From Caryophanales bacterium UBA1231 (lineage in GTDB: Bacteria > Bacillota_I > Bacilli_A > ML615J-28 > CAG-313), in the NCBI GenBank assembly GCA_002309035.1, contig DBWT01000016.1:1-13959 (forward strand): DNA of 13,959 bases, read 5' to 3'. The translations under genes and the position numbers were made by a program. Shown piece after piece: positions 1-7,828 of the stretch. Numbering within the stretch: the first letter of the stretch is position 1; the number at the start of each line of letters is the position of its first letter. A model generated the notes under the pieces. The model searched no databases. It saw only the letters and a program-made list of their open reading frames with translations, and was not told the DNA's origin.

Positions 1-10
1 AACATTATTT

Positions 11-58
11 ACATTTTTATTTTTTTATTTACAAACATATTTATTTTTTTATTTATAG
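11..58. repeat. 24-bp T-rich tandem repeat, two copies
   Basis: Positions 11-34 and 35-58 are two adjacent 24-bp units, both of the form ACAT-T/A-TTTATTTTTTTATTTA followed by three variable bases. They share an exact 14-mer, TATTTTTTTATTTA, at 18-31 and 42-55. The repeat is visible by direct comparison. Its role is unknown; a structural or DNA-unwinding element, or simple low-complexity slippage, are both possible. Confidence 0.75.
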
Positions 59-121
59 CAATATATTTCGCTTATTTTGAATATAAAAGTATGTAAAAAA
101 ACTTACAAAACGCTGTTTTTT

Positions 122-154
122 AGACAAAAATTTGGCTGATTTTGTCTTTGTTTT
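122..154 (+). terminator. Possible weak Rho-independent terminator
   Basis: AGACAAAA (122-129) and TTTTGTCT (140-147) form a perfect 8-bp stem around a 10-nt loop, followed by the T-rich stretch TTGTTTT (148-154). The stem has only two G-C pairs, so it would be weak. It could end transcription of an unseen gene to the left of the window. An unrelated AT-rich dyad is the alternative. Confidence 0.35.
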
Positions 155-351
155 ACACGATAAAATTATGCATTTATATAATATATATAATATATTGAAA
201 AGCCATATATACTTACAAAAATTACGTGTATTTAGCTCTTAATTAAAGGAAACGTAAGATTTTTGTGTGGAAATAATCGTTTAACAATTATTTTGATAAA
301 ATGAACGAAAAAAAGTGTTTTTTTGAATCAAAAATATTATGATTAAAAAAC

Positions 352-380
352 TTGAAAAAACGTTCAAAAAATGGTATAAT
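352..380 (+). promoter_or_regulatory. Sigma-A/sigma-70 type promoter for the rlbA-recF-gyrB-gyrA operon
   Basis: The -35 box TTGAAA (352-357) is separated by 17 bp from a perfect -10 box TATAAT (375-380). Transcription should begin near 386-388, giving a leader of only about 17 nt before the rlbA start at 404. No other promoter of this quality is seen before the promoter at 6225, and the genes between are packed together, so this one probably drives all four. Confidence 0.8.
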
Positions 381-390
381 TATTATAAAT

Positions 391-398
391 GAGAGGTG
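391..398 (+). promoter_or_regulatory. Ribosome binding site that sets the rlbA start
   Basis: GAGAGGTG lies 5 nt upstream of the ATG at 404. An in-frame ATG at 389 sits before this Shine-Dalgarno sequence and almost on the predicted transcription start, so it is unlikely to be used. Confidence 0.75.
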
Positions 399-403
399 TT
401 CTA

Positions 404-622
404 ATGAAAAGGATTTTTATAGATACAGAATTTATTACTTTAGGACAATTTTTAAAGTATATTGGGGTAATTTCAAACGGTTCTGAAGCCAAATATTATG
501 TTATAAATAATAAAATAATGGTTAATAATGAGCTTGAAACCCGTCGCGGGCGCAAAATATACCCTGATTTCGTTGTTAAAATAGGAAAGAACGAGTATTT
601 AGTCTGTAAAAATGTTAATTAA
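404..622 (+). CDS. rlbA: S4-domain RNA-binding protein RlbA/YaaA
   Basis: A 72-residue single-domain S4 protein matching the B. subtilis YaaA/RlbA family (about 71 residues). Visible family features are IDTE-x-ITLGQFLK (residues 6-18), the S4 core up to KIMVNNE (37-43), and the basic RNA-binding stretch ETRRGRKIY (45-53). The family is thought to act in the cytoplasm on ribosomal RNA or large-subunit assembly. The start at 404 is chosen over the in-frame ATG at 389 because the Shine-Dalgarno sequence GAGAGGTG lies between them and the family start aligns there. Its 3' end overlaps recF by 11 nt. First gene of the operon, in the same rlbA-recF order as Bacillus. The family assignment is firm; the exact cellular role is less so. 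Confidence 0.92.
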   Translation: MKRIFIDTEFITLGQFLKYIGVISNGSEAKYYVINNKIMVNNELETRRGRKIYPDFVVKIGKNEYLVCKNVN

Positions 623-1697
623 AAGCATAGAAATCTCTAATTTCAAGAAAATCACTAGTTTAAACACCTCTTTTTCGGATTCAATTAATATTTTATGTGG
701 CTGTAATGCATCAGGTAAAACCTCGTGCTTGGATGCTATTCACTATCTAATGCTCTTGAGAAGCACCTCTTTTTTGAAGGGAGAGCGGCTGATCAACGAT
801 TTTGCTGAACAAAGCCTTATTAAAGGGGCAATCGACACTCAAAAAGGAGCAAAAACGCATATTGTTTTAATTTCAAAGTATGGGCAAAAAACAAGCGTTT
901 CTGGTATTGAAACAAAAAAACTTACTGATTATGTAGCTGACTCTGCGGTTGTTTCTTTCGGCAATGGTGATGTCTTCTCAATAGATTACGATCCTTCGCA
1001 TAGAAGAAAAATGTTCAATATAATCCTTTGTCAATGTGACAAAGAGTACATGCGACTTTTAAGTGAGTATAAAAAAATAGTCAAAGAAAAAAATAATTTA
1101 TTAAAAAGTAGCGAACAAGTTGATGAAGTATTGTTTGAAACTTATTGTCAAAAACAATATGAGCTGCTTTCCCAAATTGAACCCAAACTAAATAATTATG
1201 TAAATTGGCTAAACAAAAAAATAAACAATTATCATTGGGCTTTAAGCAATGAAATTGAACAAACAAAAATAGAAATTAAAAGTAATGTTCGAATAGAACA
1301 AGGATTAGAATTTTTCTTAGAGCAATGTAAAAAAGAGGTACAGTATAAAACTTGTCTTTTTGGCTGCCACAGAGATGATTATGTTTTTTATATTAATAAT
1401 CAAGCGATTTCCGATCGTGCTTCCCAGGGGCAAATTAAGACACTTGCTTTAGCTTTTAAAATAGCTTGTGCAGAGCTTATAGAAAGTCACACAGGGATTA
1501 AACCCATTGTCTTGATGGATGATGTCTTTGGTGAACTTGACAAAGAAAGACAAAACGCTTTAATGAATTTATTAATTAATAATAGTTATCAAACGTTTAT
1601 TACGACACCGTCTATATCAGATATAGATGAGAGATTTTTAAAAAATGCAAATATAATATATTTAAAAGAAGGAGGTATATGCCATGAATTTGAATAA
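612..1697 (+). CDS. recF: DNA replication and repair ATPase RecF
   Basis: A 361-residue SMC/ABC-like ATPase, close to the usual 360-375 residues. It shows an N-terminal Walker A GCNASGKT (residues 30-37), the GxHRDD element as GCHRDD (251-256), the ABC signature [14 protein letters not shown] (270-283), and Walker B with D-loop [13 protein letters not shown] (298-310). The middle (about 140-245) is helical and lysine/glutamate-rich, matching the RecF arm. RecF binds DNA at gaps with RecO and RecR and loads RecA for recombinational repair. The start overlaps the end of rlbA by 11 nt and the 3' end overlaps gyrB by 14 nt, suggesting translational coupling. B. subtilis has remB (yaaB) between recF and gyrB; here it is absent. 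The protein is cysteine-rich for a RecF and its P-loop is diverged, but all catalytic motifs remain. Confidence 0.95.
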   Translation: MLIKSIEISNFKKITSLNTSFSDSINILCGCNASGKTSCLDAIHYLMLLRSTSFLKGERLINDFAEQSLIKGAIDTQKGAKTHIVLISKYGQKTSVSGIETKKLTDYVADSAVVSFGNGDVFSIDYDPSHRRKMFNIILCQCDKEYMRLLSEYKKIVKEKNNLLKSSEQVDEVLFETYCQKQYELLSQIEPKLNNYVNWLNKKINNYHWALSNEIEQTKIEIKSNVRIEQGLEFFLEQCKKEVQYKTCLFGCHRDDYVFYINNQAISDRASQGQIKTLALAFKIACAELIESHTGIKPIVLMDDVFGELDKERQNALMNLLINNSYQTFITTPSISDIDERFLKNANIIYLKEGGICHEFE

Positions 1698-3594
1698 GGG
1701 TGATTCTTATAATTCTAGTAGTATACAGGTATTAGAAGGACTAGAAGCAGTAAGAAAAAGACCAGGTATGTACATCGGAACAACAAGTGAAAGAGGATTG
1801 CACCACCTAGTTTGGGAAATCGTTGATAATTCTGTCGATGAAGCGATGGCAGGATACTGCGATGAAATAAATGTTGTTGTTTTTGGGGATAACATTGTAA
1901 AAATTGTGGATAACGGTCGCGGAATGCCAACGGATATTCACCCAAAAACTCACGTTTCAACAATCGAAACAATTTTTACTGTTCTTCATGCTGGTGGAAA
2001 ATTCGATAATAACAGTTATAAAGTCTCTGGCGGACTTCATGGTGTTGGTGCATCTGTAGTAAATGCGCTTAGTGAATGGCTAGAAGTGTATGTTGAAAGG
2101 GATGGACAAAAGTTCTACCAAAAATTTGATAGAGGGAAAAGAGAAGAACAATTGAAGATTGTTGGTACTTCTGAACGTGTGGGTACTACTGTAATATTTA
2201 AACCAGATCCTCAAATATTTACAGAAACCACTGTTTTCTCTTATGACACGCTAAAAACAAGAATTCAACAACTAGCTTTTTTAAACAAAGGATTAAAATT
2301 AACACTAACTGATCAACGAAACGGATTAAATAAGCACGAAGAGTTCTTATATAATGGTGGTATTATTGAATATGTTAAACATTTAAATAGAAGCCGTTCA
2401 CCTATTCATAACGATGTTATTTATTTTGATGAAGAGATCGAAGGCGCAATTATTGAAATAGCTTTTCAATATACAACCGAAGATTACTCTAATGTTTATT
2501 CGTTTGTTAATAATATTAGAACTATTGATGGCGGAACACACGAAGAAGGTTTTAAAGCCAGTCTTACAAGAATTTTGAATAACTATGCTAAAAACACAAA
2601 TCTTTTGAAAAAAGACGAAATTCTTAATGGTGATGATGTTCGTGAAGGTTTAACTGCAATTATTTCATGCAAAGTCAGCGAACCTCAATTTGAAGGTCAG
2701 ACAAAAACAAGATTAGGTAATTCAGAAATCAGAAGAATTGTTTCCCAAACAATGATTGATAAGTTTGATGCTTATTTACAAGAGAATCCTCTAAGTGCCA
2801 AAAGCATAGTAGAAAAAGCCGTTCTTGCTTTAAGAGGAAGAATCGCTGCAAAGAAAGCTCGTGAAGCAACAAAGAGAAAGAGTCCTCTTGATTCACTAGG
2901 TTTTGCTTCTAAATTAGCCGATTGCCGAAGCAAAGATCCTTCAATCTGTGAAATGTACATCGTCGAAGGTGATTCTGCCGGTGGTTCAGCAAAACAAGGA
3001 AGAGACAGCTTATTCCAAGCTATCTTGCCTTTAAGAGGTAAGGTACTAAATGTTGAAAAAGCACGAGAAGAAAGAATTTTAAGCAATAAAGAAATTGTTT
3101 CTATCATCCAAGCTATTGGTACAGGAATCAAGGATGAGTTTAATATCGAACACGCAAGATACCACAAAATTGTCATCATGACCGATGCCGATGTCGATGG
3201 TGCACATATTACTACTTTATTATTGACTTTCTTCTACCGCTATATGAAACCATTAATTGAAAATGGTTATGTCTATATTGCAATGCCTCCACTTTATAAA
3301 GTTCAACAAAATAGAAAAGTTGAATATGCTTATACTGATGAACAATTAGAAGAAAAGTTAAAACTTTTCACAGGCAAACCAAACATTCAACGTTACAAAG
3401 GGTTGGGTGAAATGGATGCAGAACAACTTTGGGAAACAACAATGGACCCTGAAGTTCGTACATTAATAAAAGTTTCAATTGAAGATTCAATCGAAGCAGA
3501 CCGTATTTTCAGTACTCTAATGGGTGACGATGTTGCACCTAGAAGAGAATTTATTGAAGAAAATGCTGTCTTTGTTAAGAATTTAGATATTTAG
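1684..3594 (+). CDS. gyrB: DNA gyrase subunit B
   Basis: A 636-residue type IIA topoisomerase ATPase subunit of typical length (about 640). The N-terminal GHKL ATPase domain has the catalytic Glu45 and Mg-binding Asn49 in [13 protein letters not shown], the DNGRGMP loop (76-82), and the ATP-lid [15 protein letters not shown]. The transducer domain follows. The TOPRIM domain has EGDSAGGSA (Glu428) and the DADVD metal site (Asp501, Asp503), then [12 protein letters not shown] and the C-terminal [20 protein letters not shown] segment. With GyrA it forms the A2B2 enzyme that introduces negative supercoils using ATP. A strong AGAAGGAGG (1667-1675) lies 8 nt before the ATG. The gene overlaps recF by 14 nt and ends in TAG 9 nt before gyrA. 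Pairing with a GyrA carrying a GyrA-box supports GyrB rather than ParE. Confidence 0.97.
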   Translation: MNLNKGDSYNSSSIQVLEGLEAVRKRPGMYIGTTSERGLHHLVWEIVDNSVDEAMAGYCDEINVVVFGDNIVKIVDNGRGMPTDIHPKTHVSTIETIFTVLHAGGKFDNNSYKVSGGLHGVGASVVNALSEWLEVYVERDGQKFYQKFDRGKREEQLKIVGTSERVGTTVIFKPDPQIFTETTVFSYDTLKTRIQQLAFLNKGLKLTLTDQRNGLNKHEEFLYNGGIIEYVKHLNRSRSPIHNDVIYFDEEIEGAIIEIAFQYTTEDYSNVYSFVNNIRTIDGGTHEEGFKASLTRILNNYAKNTNLLKKDEILNGDDVREGLTAIISCKVSEPQFEGQTKTRLGNSEIRRIVSQTMIDKFDAYLQENPLSAKSIVEKAVLALRGRIAAKKAREATKRKSPLDSLGFASKLADCRSKDPSICEMYIVEGDSAGGSAKQGRDSLFQAILPLRGKVLNVEKAREERILSNKEIVSIIQAIGTGIKDEFNIEHARYHKIVIMTDADVDGAHITTLLLTFFYRYMKPLIENGYVYIAMPPLYKVQQNRKVEYAYTDEQLEEKLKLFTGKPNIQRYKGLGEMDAEQLWETTMDPEVRTLIKVSIEDSIEADRIFSTLMGDDVAPRREFIEENAVFVKNLDI

Positions 3595-3598
3595 GTGA
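3593..3598 (+). promoter_or_regulatory. Ribosome binding site that sets the gyrA start
   Basis: AGGTGA overlaps the gyrB stop codon and lies 5 nt upstream of the ATG at 3604. A GTG at 3595 in the same frame lies inside this Shine-Dalgarno sequence, so ATG 3604 is the better start. Confidence 0.7.
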
Positions 3599-3603
3599 TT
3601 TAT

Positions 3604-6210
3604 ATGGAACAAGATGAATTAAAGTTAAATGAAGAAAATAAATTACCTATTGGTATAAAAGAAGTTGATTTAAATCATGAAATGAAAGAATCGTTCTTAA
3701 GTTATGCGATGAGTGTTATTGTATCTAGAGCTCTTCCAGACGTAAGAGACGGTATGAAACCCGTACATAGACGTATTCTTTATGCTATGCATACCCTAAA
3801 TAATTATTCTAATCAACCACATAAGAAATCAGCACGTATTGTTGGTGACGTTATTGGTAAATATCACCCACACGGTGATACAGCTGTTTATGAAGCAATG
3901 GTTAGAATGGCTCAAGACTTTAGTTTTAGATATCCATTAGTTGATGGACACGGTAACTTTGGCTCTGTAGATGGCGACGGTGCTGCCGCAATGCGTTATA
4001 CTGAAGCCAGAATGTCAAAGGTTGCTGCTGAACTTTTAAAAGATCTTGATAAAAATACAGTAAATTTCACAGACAACTATGATGGAACAGAACAAGAACC
4101 AACAGTTCTACCTTGTCGTTTTCCAAATTTAGTAGTAAACGGAACTTCAGGTATTGCTGTCGGAATGGCAACAAACATTCCTCCACATAATTTGGGAGAA
4201 ACAATTGATGCTTTGCTTTGCTTGATTGATAACCCAGAAGCAACTGTTTATGATTTAATGGAATTTATTAAAGCTCCTGATTTCCCAACTGGTGGTATCA
4301 TCATGGGAACACAAGACATAAAAAAAGCATACCTAACTGGTATGGGAGCTGTAACTATTAGGGCAAAGACAGATGTTGTCAAACTTAAAAATGGCAAACA
4401 AGAAATTATAATTAAAGAAATACCATATCAAGTTAACAAATCTAGCTTAATTGAAAGAATTGCTGAAATTGCAAAAAATCCAGATATTCCTGTTGATGGT
4501 ATTACTGATTTAAGAGATGAAAGTAGCCGAAAAGGAATTAAAGTTGTTATTGAATTAAGAAAAGATGCAAATGTTAAAGTAATTTTAAATAACTTATTTA
4601 AACATACTGAAATGCAAACAAGATTTGGAATTAATATGCTTGCCCTTGACCATGGGCAACCTAAGGTGTTCAATTTAAAAGAAATCTTAAATGCATATTT
4701 AACACACCAAATTGAAGTTATCACAAGAAGAACAATCTTTGATTTAGAAAAAGCTAAAGCAAGATTACACATCGTAAAAGGTTTATTGATTGCAAACGCA
4801 AATATCGAAGAAGTTGTTGCGGTTATTAAAAACGCAGCTACTCCTGATGAAGCAGCAAAACAATTAATAGAGAAATTTATTCTTGATGAAATTCAAGCAA
4901 AAGCAATTCTTGATATGAGACTAGTTACTCTTACTGGTCTTCAAGTAAACAAATTAGAAGAAGAACAAGAAAAACTAATTGAACAAATTGCTGAATATGA
5001 AGAAATATTAAGCAATGAATCTAAGAAAAACGAAATATTAAAGAATGAATTATTAGAAATTAAGAACAAATATAATGACGAAAGAAAGAGTGAAATCGAT
5101 TATGAATCTGAATTAGAAGTTAATGATGAAGATTTGATTTCTGAAGAAGATGTCATTATAACAATTACTAATAAAGGTTACATCAAACGTATGAGCACAA
5201 AAGAATATCGTGTTCAACGTCGTGGCGGAAAAGGCGTAACTGGAACAAAGATGCAAGTTGATGATTTTGTTGAACGAATTGTTTATTCATCAACCCATGA
5301 TAATGTATTATTCTTTACTAATTTAGGTCAAGTATACATTATGAAAGCATACCAAATTCCACAAGGAAGTAGAATTGCTAAAGGAACACCACTAGTTAAT
5401 TTCTTACCATTTGAAGAAAACGAAAAATTAGCAGCTGTTGTAAATTGTTCTTCAATTGATCAAGGGGGATATTTGATTTTTGCAACTAAAAATGGAATTA
5501 TCAAAAAGACCGAATTGATTCAATATAAGAATATTAGAACAACAGGTATTCGCGCCATCACTTTAAAAGACGGTGATGAATTAGTAGATGTATCATTAAC
5601 AGATGGTTCAAAAGAAATAATCATGGGTGCTTCAAATGGTAAAGCAGTAAGATTTAATGAACAATTTGTAAGATCATCTAAACGTGCTGCAGCTGGCGTT
5701 AGTGGAATTAAAGTTGCTGAAGGCGAAAAACTTATTGGTATGTGTATCGTTAATGCCGAAAATGATGGAATAATCATTTTAACTGATAATGGTTATGGAA
5801 AGAGAACATCTGTTGAAGCATTTAAATCAAAAGGTAGAAACGGAAAAGGCGTTAAATTCATGAACCTAACTGAGAAAAATGGTACACCGGTTTGTTTGAA
5901 ACCTGCAACAGAACAAGATGACCTTATCGTTATTACCGATAAAGGAATGATTGTTAGAACACATTTGAGTCAAATTTCTGAAATTGGACGTGATACACAA
6001 GGTGTAAGAATTGTTTCTCTTTATGAAGGACATACTGTAGCCTCTATTGCTGTTGTTCCAAGAACAGAAGATTCAGCTGATGAAGACACTGATACTGAAT
6101 TTATTGATGAATTAAATGAACAAAAAGAATTAAATACTTTTGAAGATAGTTCATCTTTAGATTTCGAACAAGAAGAAAAAGTTGTAGACGAAGAAGACGA
6201 CGATATTTAA
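3604..6210 (+). CDS. gyrA: DNA gyrase subunit A
   Basis: An 868-residue breakage-reunion subunit. The winged-helix domain has the quinolone-resistance region [17 protein letters not shown] (residues 88-104) and the catalytic Tyr132 in [13 protein letters not shown] coiled-coil arm with [12 protein letters not shown] (around 435-450) leads into the C-terminal beta-pinwheel, which carries the GyrA-box QRRGGKG at 538-544. That box is needed for DNA wrapping and separates GyrA from ParC. Repeated blade motifs follow. The last 47 residues (822-868) form a very acidic tail, 23 of 47 being Asp or Glu. Start ATG 3604 is preferred to the in-frame GTG 3595, which lies in the ribosome binding site. It is the last gene of the operon; no convincing terminator follows, so transcripts may run into the T-box leader. 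Confidence 0.97.
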   Translation: MEQDELKLNEENKLPIGIKEVDLNHEMKESFLSYAMSVIVSRALPDVRDGMKPVHRRILYAMHTLNNYSNQPHKKSARIVGDVIGKYHPHGDTAVYEAMVRMAQDFSFRYPLVDGHGNFGSVDGDGAAAMRYTEARMSKVAAELLKDLDKNTVNFTDNYDGTEQEPTVLPCRFPNLVVNGTSGIAVGMATNIPPHNLGETIDALLCLIDNPEATVYDLMEFIKAPDFPTGGIIMGTQDIKKAYLTGMGAVTIRAKTDVVKLKNGKQEIIIKEIPYQVNKSSLIERIAEIAKNPDIPVDGITDLRDESSRKGIKVVIELRKDANVKVILNNLFKHTEMQTRFGINMLALDHGQPKVFNLKEILNAYLTHQIEVITRRTIFDLEKAKARLHIVKGLLIANANIEEVVAVIKNAATPDEAAKQLIEKFILDEIQAKAILDMRLVTLTGLQVNKLEEEQEKLIEQIAEYEEILSNESKKNEILKNELLEIKNKYNDERKSEIDYESELEVNDEDLISEEDVIITITNKGYIKRMSTKEYRVQRRGGKGVTGTKMQVDDFVERIVYSSTHDNVLFFTNLGQVYIMKAYQIPQGSRIAKGTPLVNFLPFEENEKLAAVVNCSSIDQGGYLIFATKNGIIKKTELIQYKNIRTTGIRAITLKDGDELVDVSLTDGSKEIIMGASNGKAVRFNEQFVRSSKRAAAGVSGIKVAEGEKLIGMCIVNAENDGIIILTDNGYGKRTSVEAFKSKGRNGKGVKFMNLTEKNGTPVCLKPATEQDDLIVITDKGMIVRTHLSQISEIGRDTQGVRIVSLYEGHTVASIAVVPRTEDSADEDTDTEFIDELNEQKELNTFEDSSSLDFEQEEKVVDEEDDDI

Positions 6211-6224
6211 AAAGTATTATTAAG

Positions 6225-6253
6225 TTGACTTTAAATATGAATTGGTATATAAT
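6225..6253 (+). promoter_or_regulatory. Sigma-A/sigma-70 type promoter for the serS T-box transcript
   Basis: The -35 box TTGACT (6225-6230), 17-bp spacer and perfect -10 box TATAAT (6248-6253) start 15 nt after the gyrA stop codon. Transcription should begin near 6260, giving a leader of about 250 nt, the right size for a T-box riboswitch. Confidence 0.85.
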
Positions 6254-6259
6254 AATCAC

Positions 6260-6498
6260 ATAAAACTGATGATGAGGAATAGTAATAAAACAATTATTTT
6301 TCAGAGAGATAACGTTTGGTGTGAGTTATTATATAATGTTTTATGAATCTACCTTTGAAGTGACTTTGAAAAAAGCTCCGGCCATTAGTCCGTTAACTAA
6401 CAAAAGTGAGAGCTTGCTCTAATGAGGGTGGCACCACGGATCAAAAAAAGATTCGTCCCTGTTGTTTGAATGCAACAGGGACTATTTTATTATTTTTT
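6260..6498 (+). promoter_or_regulatory. Serine-specific T-box riboswitch leader of serS
   Basis: The T-box sequence AGGGTGGCACCACGG is at 6425-6439. Stem I elements are visible: GATGATGAGGAATAGTAA (around 6268-6285, K-turn/loop-E type), the AGAGAG bulge (6303-6308) and GTTTGGTG near the stem tip. The specifier loop reads GAA-TCT-ACC with the specifier codon TCT at 6348-6350, a serine codon. The tRNA acceptor-pairing bulge TGGC (6429-6432) would pair with GCCA, fitting the G discriminator base typical of tRNA-Ser. Uncharged tRNA-Ser should stabilise the antiterminator and allow read-through into serS; charged tRNA lets the terminator at 6455-6498 form. Specificity is inferred from both tRNA contacts and from the gene downstream. 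Confidence 0.95.
6455..6498 (+). terminator. Rho-independent terminator of the serS T-box
   Basis: GTCCCTGTTG (6455-6464) pairs perfectly with CAACAGGGAC (6473-6482) around an 8-nt loop, followed by a long T-rich tract (6483-6498). It lies just after the T-box sequence, where the attenuator of this riboswitch class belongs, and just before the serS ribosome binding site. Confidence 0.93.
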
Positions 6499-6503
6499 GG
6501 AGG
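6499..6503 (+). promoter_or_regulatory. Ribosome binding site that sets the serS start
   Basis: GGAGG lies 5 nt upstream of the ATG at 6509. An earlier in-frame ATG at 6470 falls inside the terminator hairpin and would add 13 residues not expected for SerRS. Confidence 0.85.
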
Positions 6504-6508
6504 TTTTT

Positions 6509-7813
6509 ATGTTAGATATTAAATTTGTAAGAGAAAATCCTGAAATTGTAAAAGAAAATATAAAAAAGAAATTTCAAGATGAAAAGCTACCACTAGTTGA
6601 TGAAGTAATAGAATTAGATGCTAAAATCAGAGACTTAAAAGTTAAGGGCGATAATCTTCGTAAAGAAAAGAATGAATCTAGCTCTTTAATTGGTCAATTA
6701 ATGAGAGAAAAGAAAATAGAAGAAGCAAATAAAATCAAAGTTAGAATGAATGAAATTAATCAATCATTACCTCAAATTGAACAAGAAGAAGCAGAATTGT
6801 CTCAAGAACTAAAGACAAAAATGATGATTATTCCAAATATTATTGATCCATCTGTTCCAATCGGTAAAGATGATTCAGAAAATGTCGAGATTCAAAGATT
6901 CATTGAACCAAAAACTCCTGATTTTGAAATTCCATATCATCTAGATATTTTAGAAAAACTAGGTGGAATAGATTTAGATTCTGCAAGAAAGGTTGCGGGA
7001 AACGGATTCTACTATTTATTAGGTGATATTGCAAGATTACATGAAGCAGTTATCGCATATGCTCGTGATTTTATGATTTCAAAAGGATTTACATATTGTA
7101 TTCCTCCATTCATGATCAGAAGCAATGTTGTTACTGGCGTAATGAGCTTTGCAGAAATGGATCAAATGATGTATAAAATTGAAGGTGAAGACTTATTCTT
7201 AATAGGTACTTCTGAACATTCAATGATTGGTCGCTTTATTAATACAATTAATGACAAAAAAGAATTACCTTATACTCTAACTTCATATTCACCTTGTTTT
7301 AGAAAAGAAAAAGGTGCACATGGTATAGAAGAAAGAGGTATTTATCGTATTCATCAATTTGAAAAACAAGAAATGATCGTTGTTTGTGAACCAGAAGATT
7401 CAAAACAGTGGTTTGATAAATTATGGAGTTATACTGTAGAACTCTTTACTTCAATGAAAATCCCTGTGAGAACACTTGAATGTTGTTCAGGAGACTTGGC
7501 TGACTTAAAAGTTAAATCAATCGATGTTGAAGCATGGAGTCCAAGACAACAAAAATATTTCGAAGTTGGTTCATGTTCTAATTTAGGTGATGCTCAAGCA
7601 AGAAGATTGGGAATCAGAATTAAAGGCGAAAATGGCAATTACTTTGCGCATACATTAAATAATACAGTTGTTGCACCACCAAGAATGCTTATAGCAATAC
7701 TTGAAAACTTCTTAAATCCTGATGGATCTGTTGATGTTCCAGAAGTATTATGGAATTATATGGGTGGAACAAAGAAATTAATGCCAAAAAAAATAAAACC
7801 TATTGGTTTTTAA
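6509..7813 (+). CDS. serS: Serine-tRNA ligase (seryl-tRNA synthetase)
   Basis: A 434-residue class II aminoacyl-tRNA synthetase that charges tRNA-Ser (and tRNA-Sec where present) with serine. The start MLDIKFVRENPE is typical. Residues about 30-105 form the antiparallel coiled-coil arm that grips the long variable arm of tRNA-Ser. The catalytic core follows, with the serine/ATP region GTSEHSMIGRF (233-243), motif 2 CFRKEKGAHGIEERG (263-277) leading to HQFEKQE, and motif 3 NNTVVAPPRMLIAILEN (384-400). The usual bacterial forms of these motifs (TAE; GTAGRDTRGLIRQHQF; LNGSGLAVGRTLAAILEN) are not present. This looks like a separate SerRS branch that, from memory, also occurs in some archaea and Firmicutes. 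It is controlled by the T-box immediately upstream. Its last 14 nt overlap the convergent HIT gene. Confidence 0.95.
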   Translation: MLDIKFVRENPEIVKENIKKKFQDEKLPLVDEVIELDAKIRDLKVKGDNLRKEKNESSSLIGQLMREKKIEEANKIKVRMNEINQSLPQIEQEEAELSQELKTKMMIIPNIIDPSVPIGKDDSENVEIQRFIEPKTPDFEIPYHLDILEKLGGIDLDSARKVAGNGFYYLLGDIARLHEAVIAYARDFMISKGFTYCIPPFMIRSNVVTGVMSFAEMDQMMYKIEGEDLFLIGTSEHSMIGRFINTINDKKELPYTLTSYSPCFRKEKGAHGIEERGIYRIHQFEKQEMIVVCEPEDSKQWFDKLWSYTVELFTSMKIPVRTLECCSGDLADLKVKSIDVEAWSPRQQKYFEVGSCSNLGDAQARRLGIRIKGENGNYFAHTLNNTVVAPPRMLIAILENFLNPDGSVDVPEVLWNYMGGTKKLMPKKIKPIGF

Positions 7814-7828
7814 TTTCCAATAGGGTTT
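7795..7828. terminator. Bidirectional terminator within the overlapping serS and HIT gene ends
   Basis: CCTATTGG (7799-7806) pairs with CCAATAGG (7817-7824) around a 10-nt T-rich loop; the stem extends with A-T pairs on each side if G7825 bulges. On the plus strand it is followed by a T-rich stretch (7826-7838). On the minus strand it is followed by TTTTATTTTTTTT (7798 down to 7786). It can therefore stop both serS and the convergent HIT transcript. Both stop codons (7811-7813 plus; 7800-7802 minus) lie inside the hairpin. Confidence 0.85.

Larger units (their letters stand above)
1..388. other. AT-rich non-coding region upstream of the rlbA-recF-gyrBA operon
   Basis: No reading frame of useful length with a ribosome binding site lies here on either strand. 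The region is extremely AT-rich, including an almost pure A/T run at about 171-196. It holds a 24-bp tandem repeat (11-58), several inverted repeats (92-107, 122-147, 308-324), a 10-mer ACTTACAAAA present twice (101-110 and 211-220), and the operon promoter at its right end. In Bacillus-type genomes the gene to the left of rlbA is dnaN, so this may be the dnaN-rlbA spacer or part of an origin region. The left neighbour is outside the window. Only two imperfect DnaA-box-like 9-mers are visible (TTTTACACG at 151-159; TGTGGAAAT, reverse sense, at 266-274), too few to call an origin. Confidence 0.6.

Noticed and set aside
308..324. AAAAAAA-GTG-TTTTTTT hairpin read as a terminator
   Set aside because: The stem is only A-T pairs and has a 3-nt loop, so it is unlikely to stop RNA polymerase; more likely an A/T-tract feature near the operon promoter.
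2772..3179. Long antisense open frame inside gyrB (135 codons, minus strand)
   Set aside because: It lies opposite the conserved TOPRIM region, has no ribosome binding site or recognisable domain, and is explained by the gyrB codon pattern. The shorter minus-strand frames in recF, gyrA, fhs and the Fe-S protein gene were rejected for the same reason.
6211..6232. AAAGT...ACTTT dyad after gyrA as a terminator
   Set aside because: Only 5 A/T-rich base pairs, no T-tract, and it overlaps the -35 box of the serS promoter.
6470..6508. Earlier in-frame start for serS adding 13 residues
   Set aside because: The ATG lies in the T-box terminator hairpin with no ribosome binding site; the family start MLDIKFV at 6509 has GGAGG 5 nt upstream.
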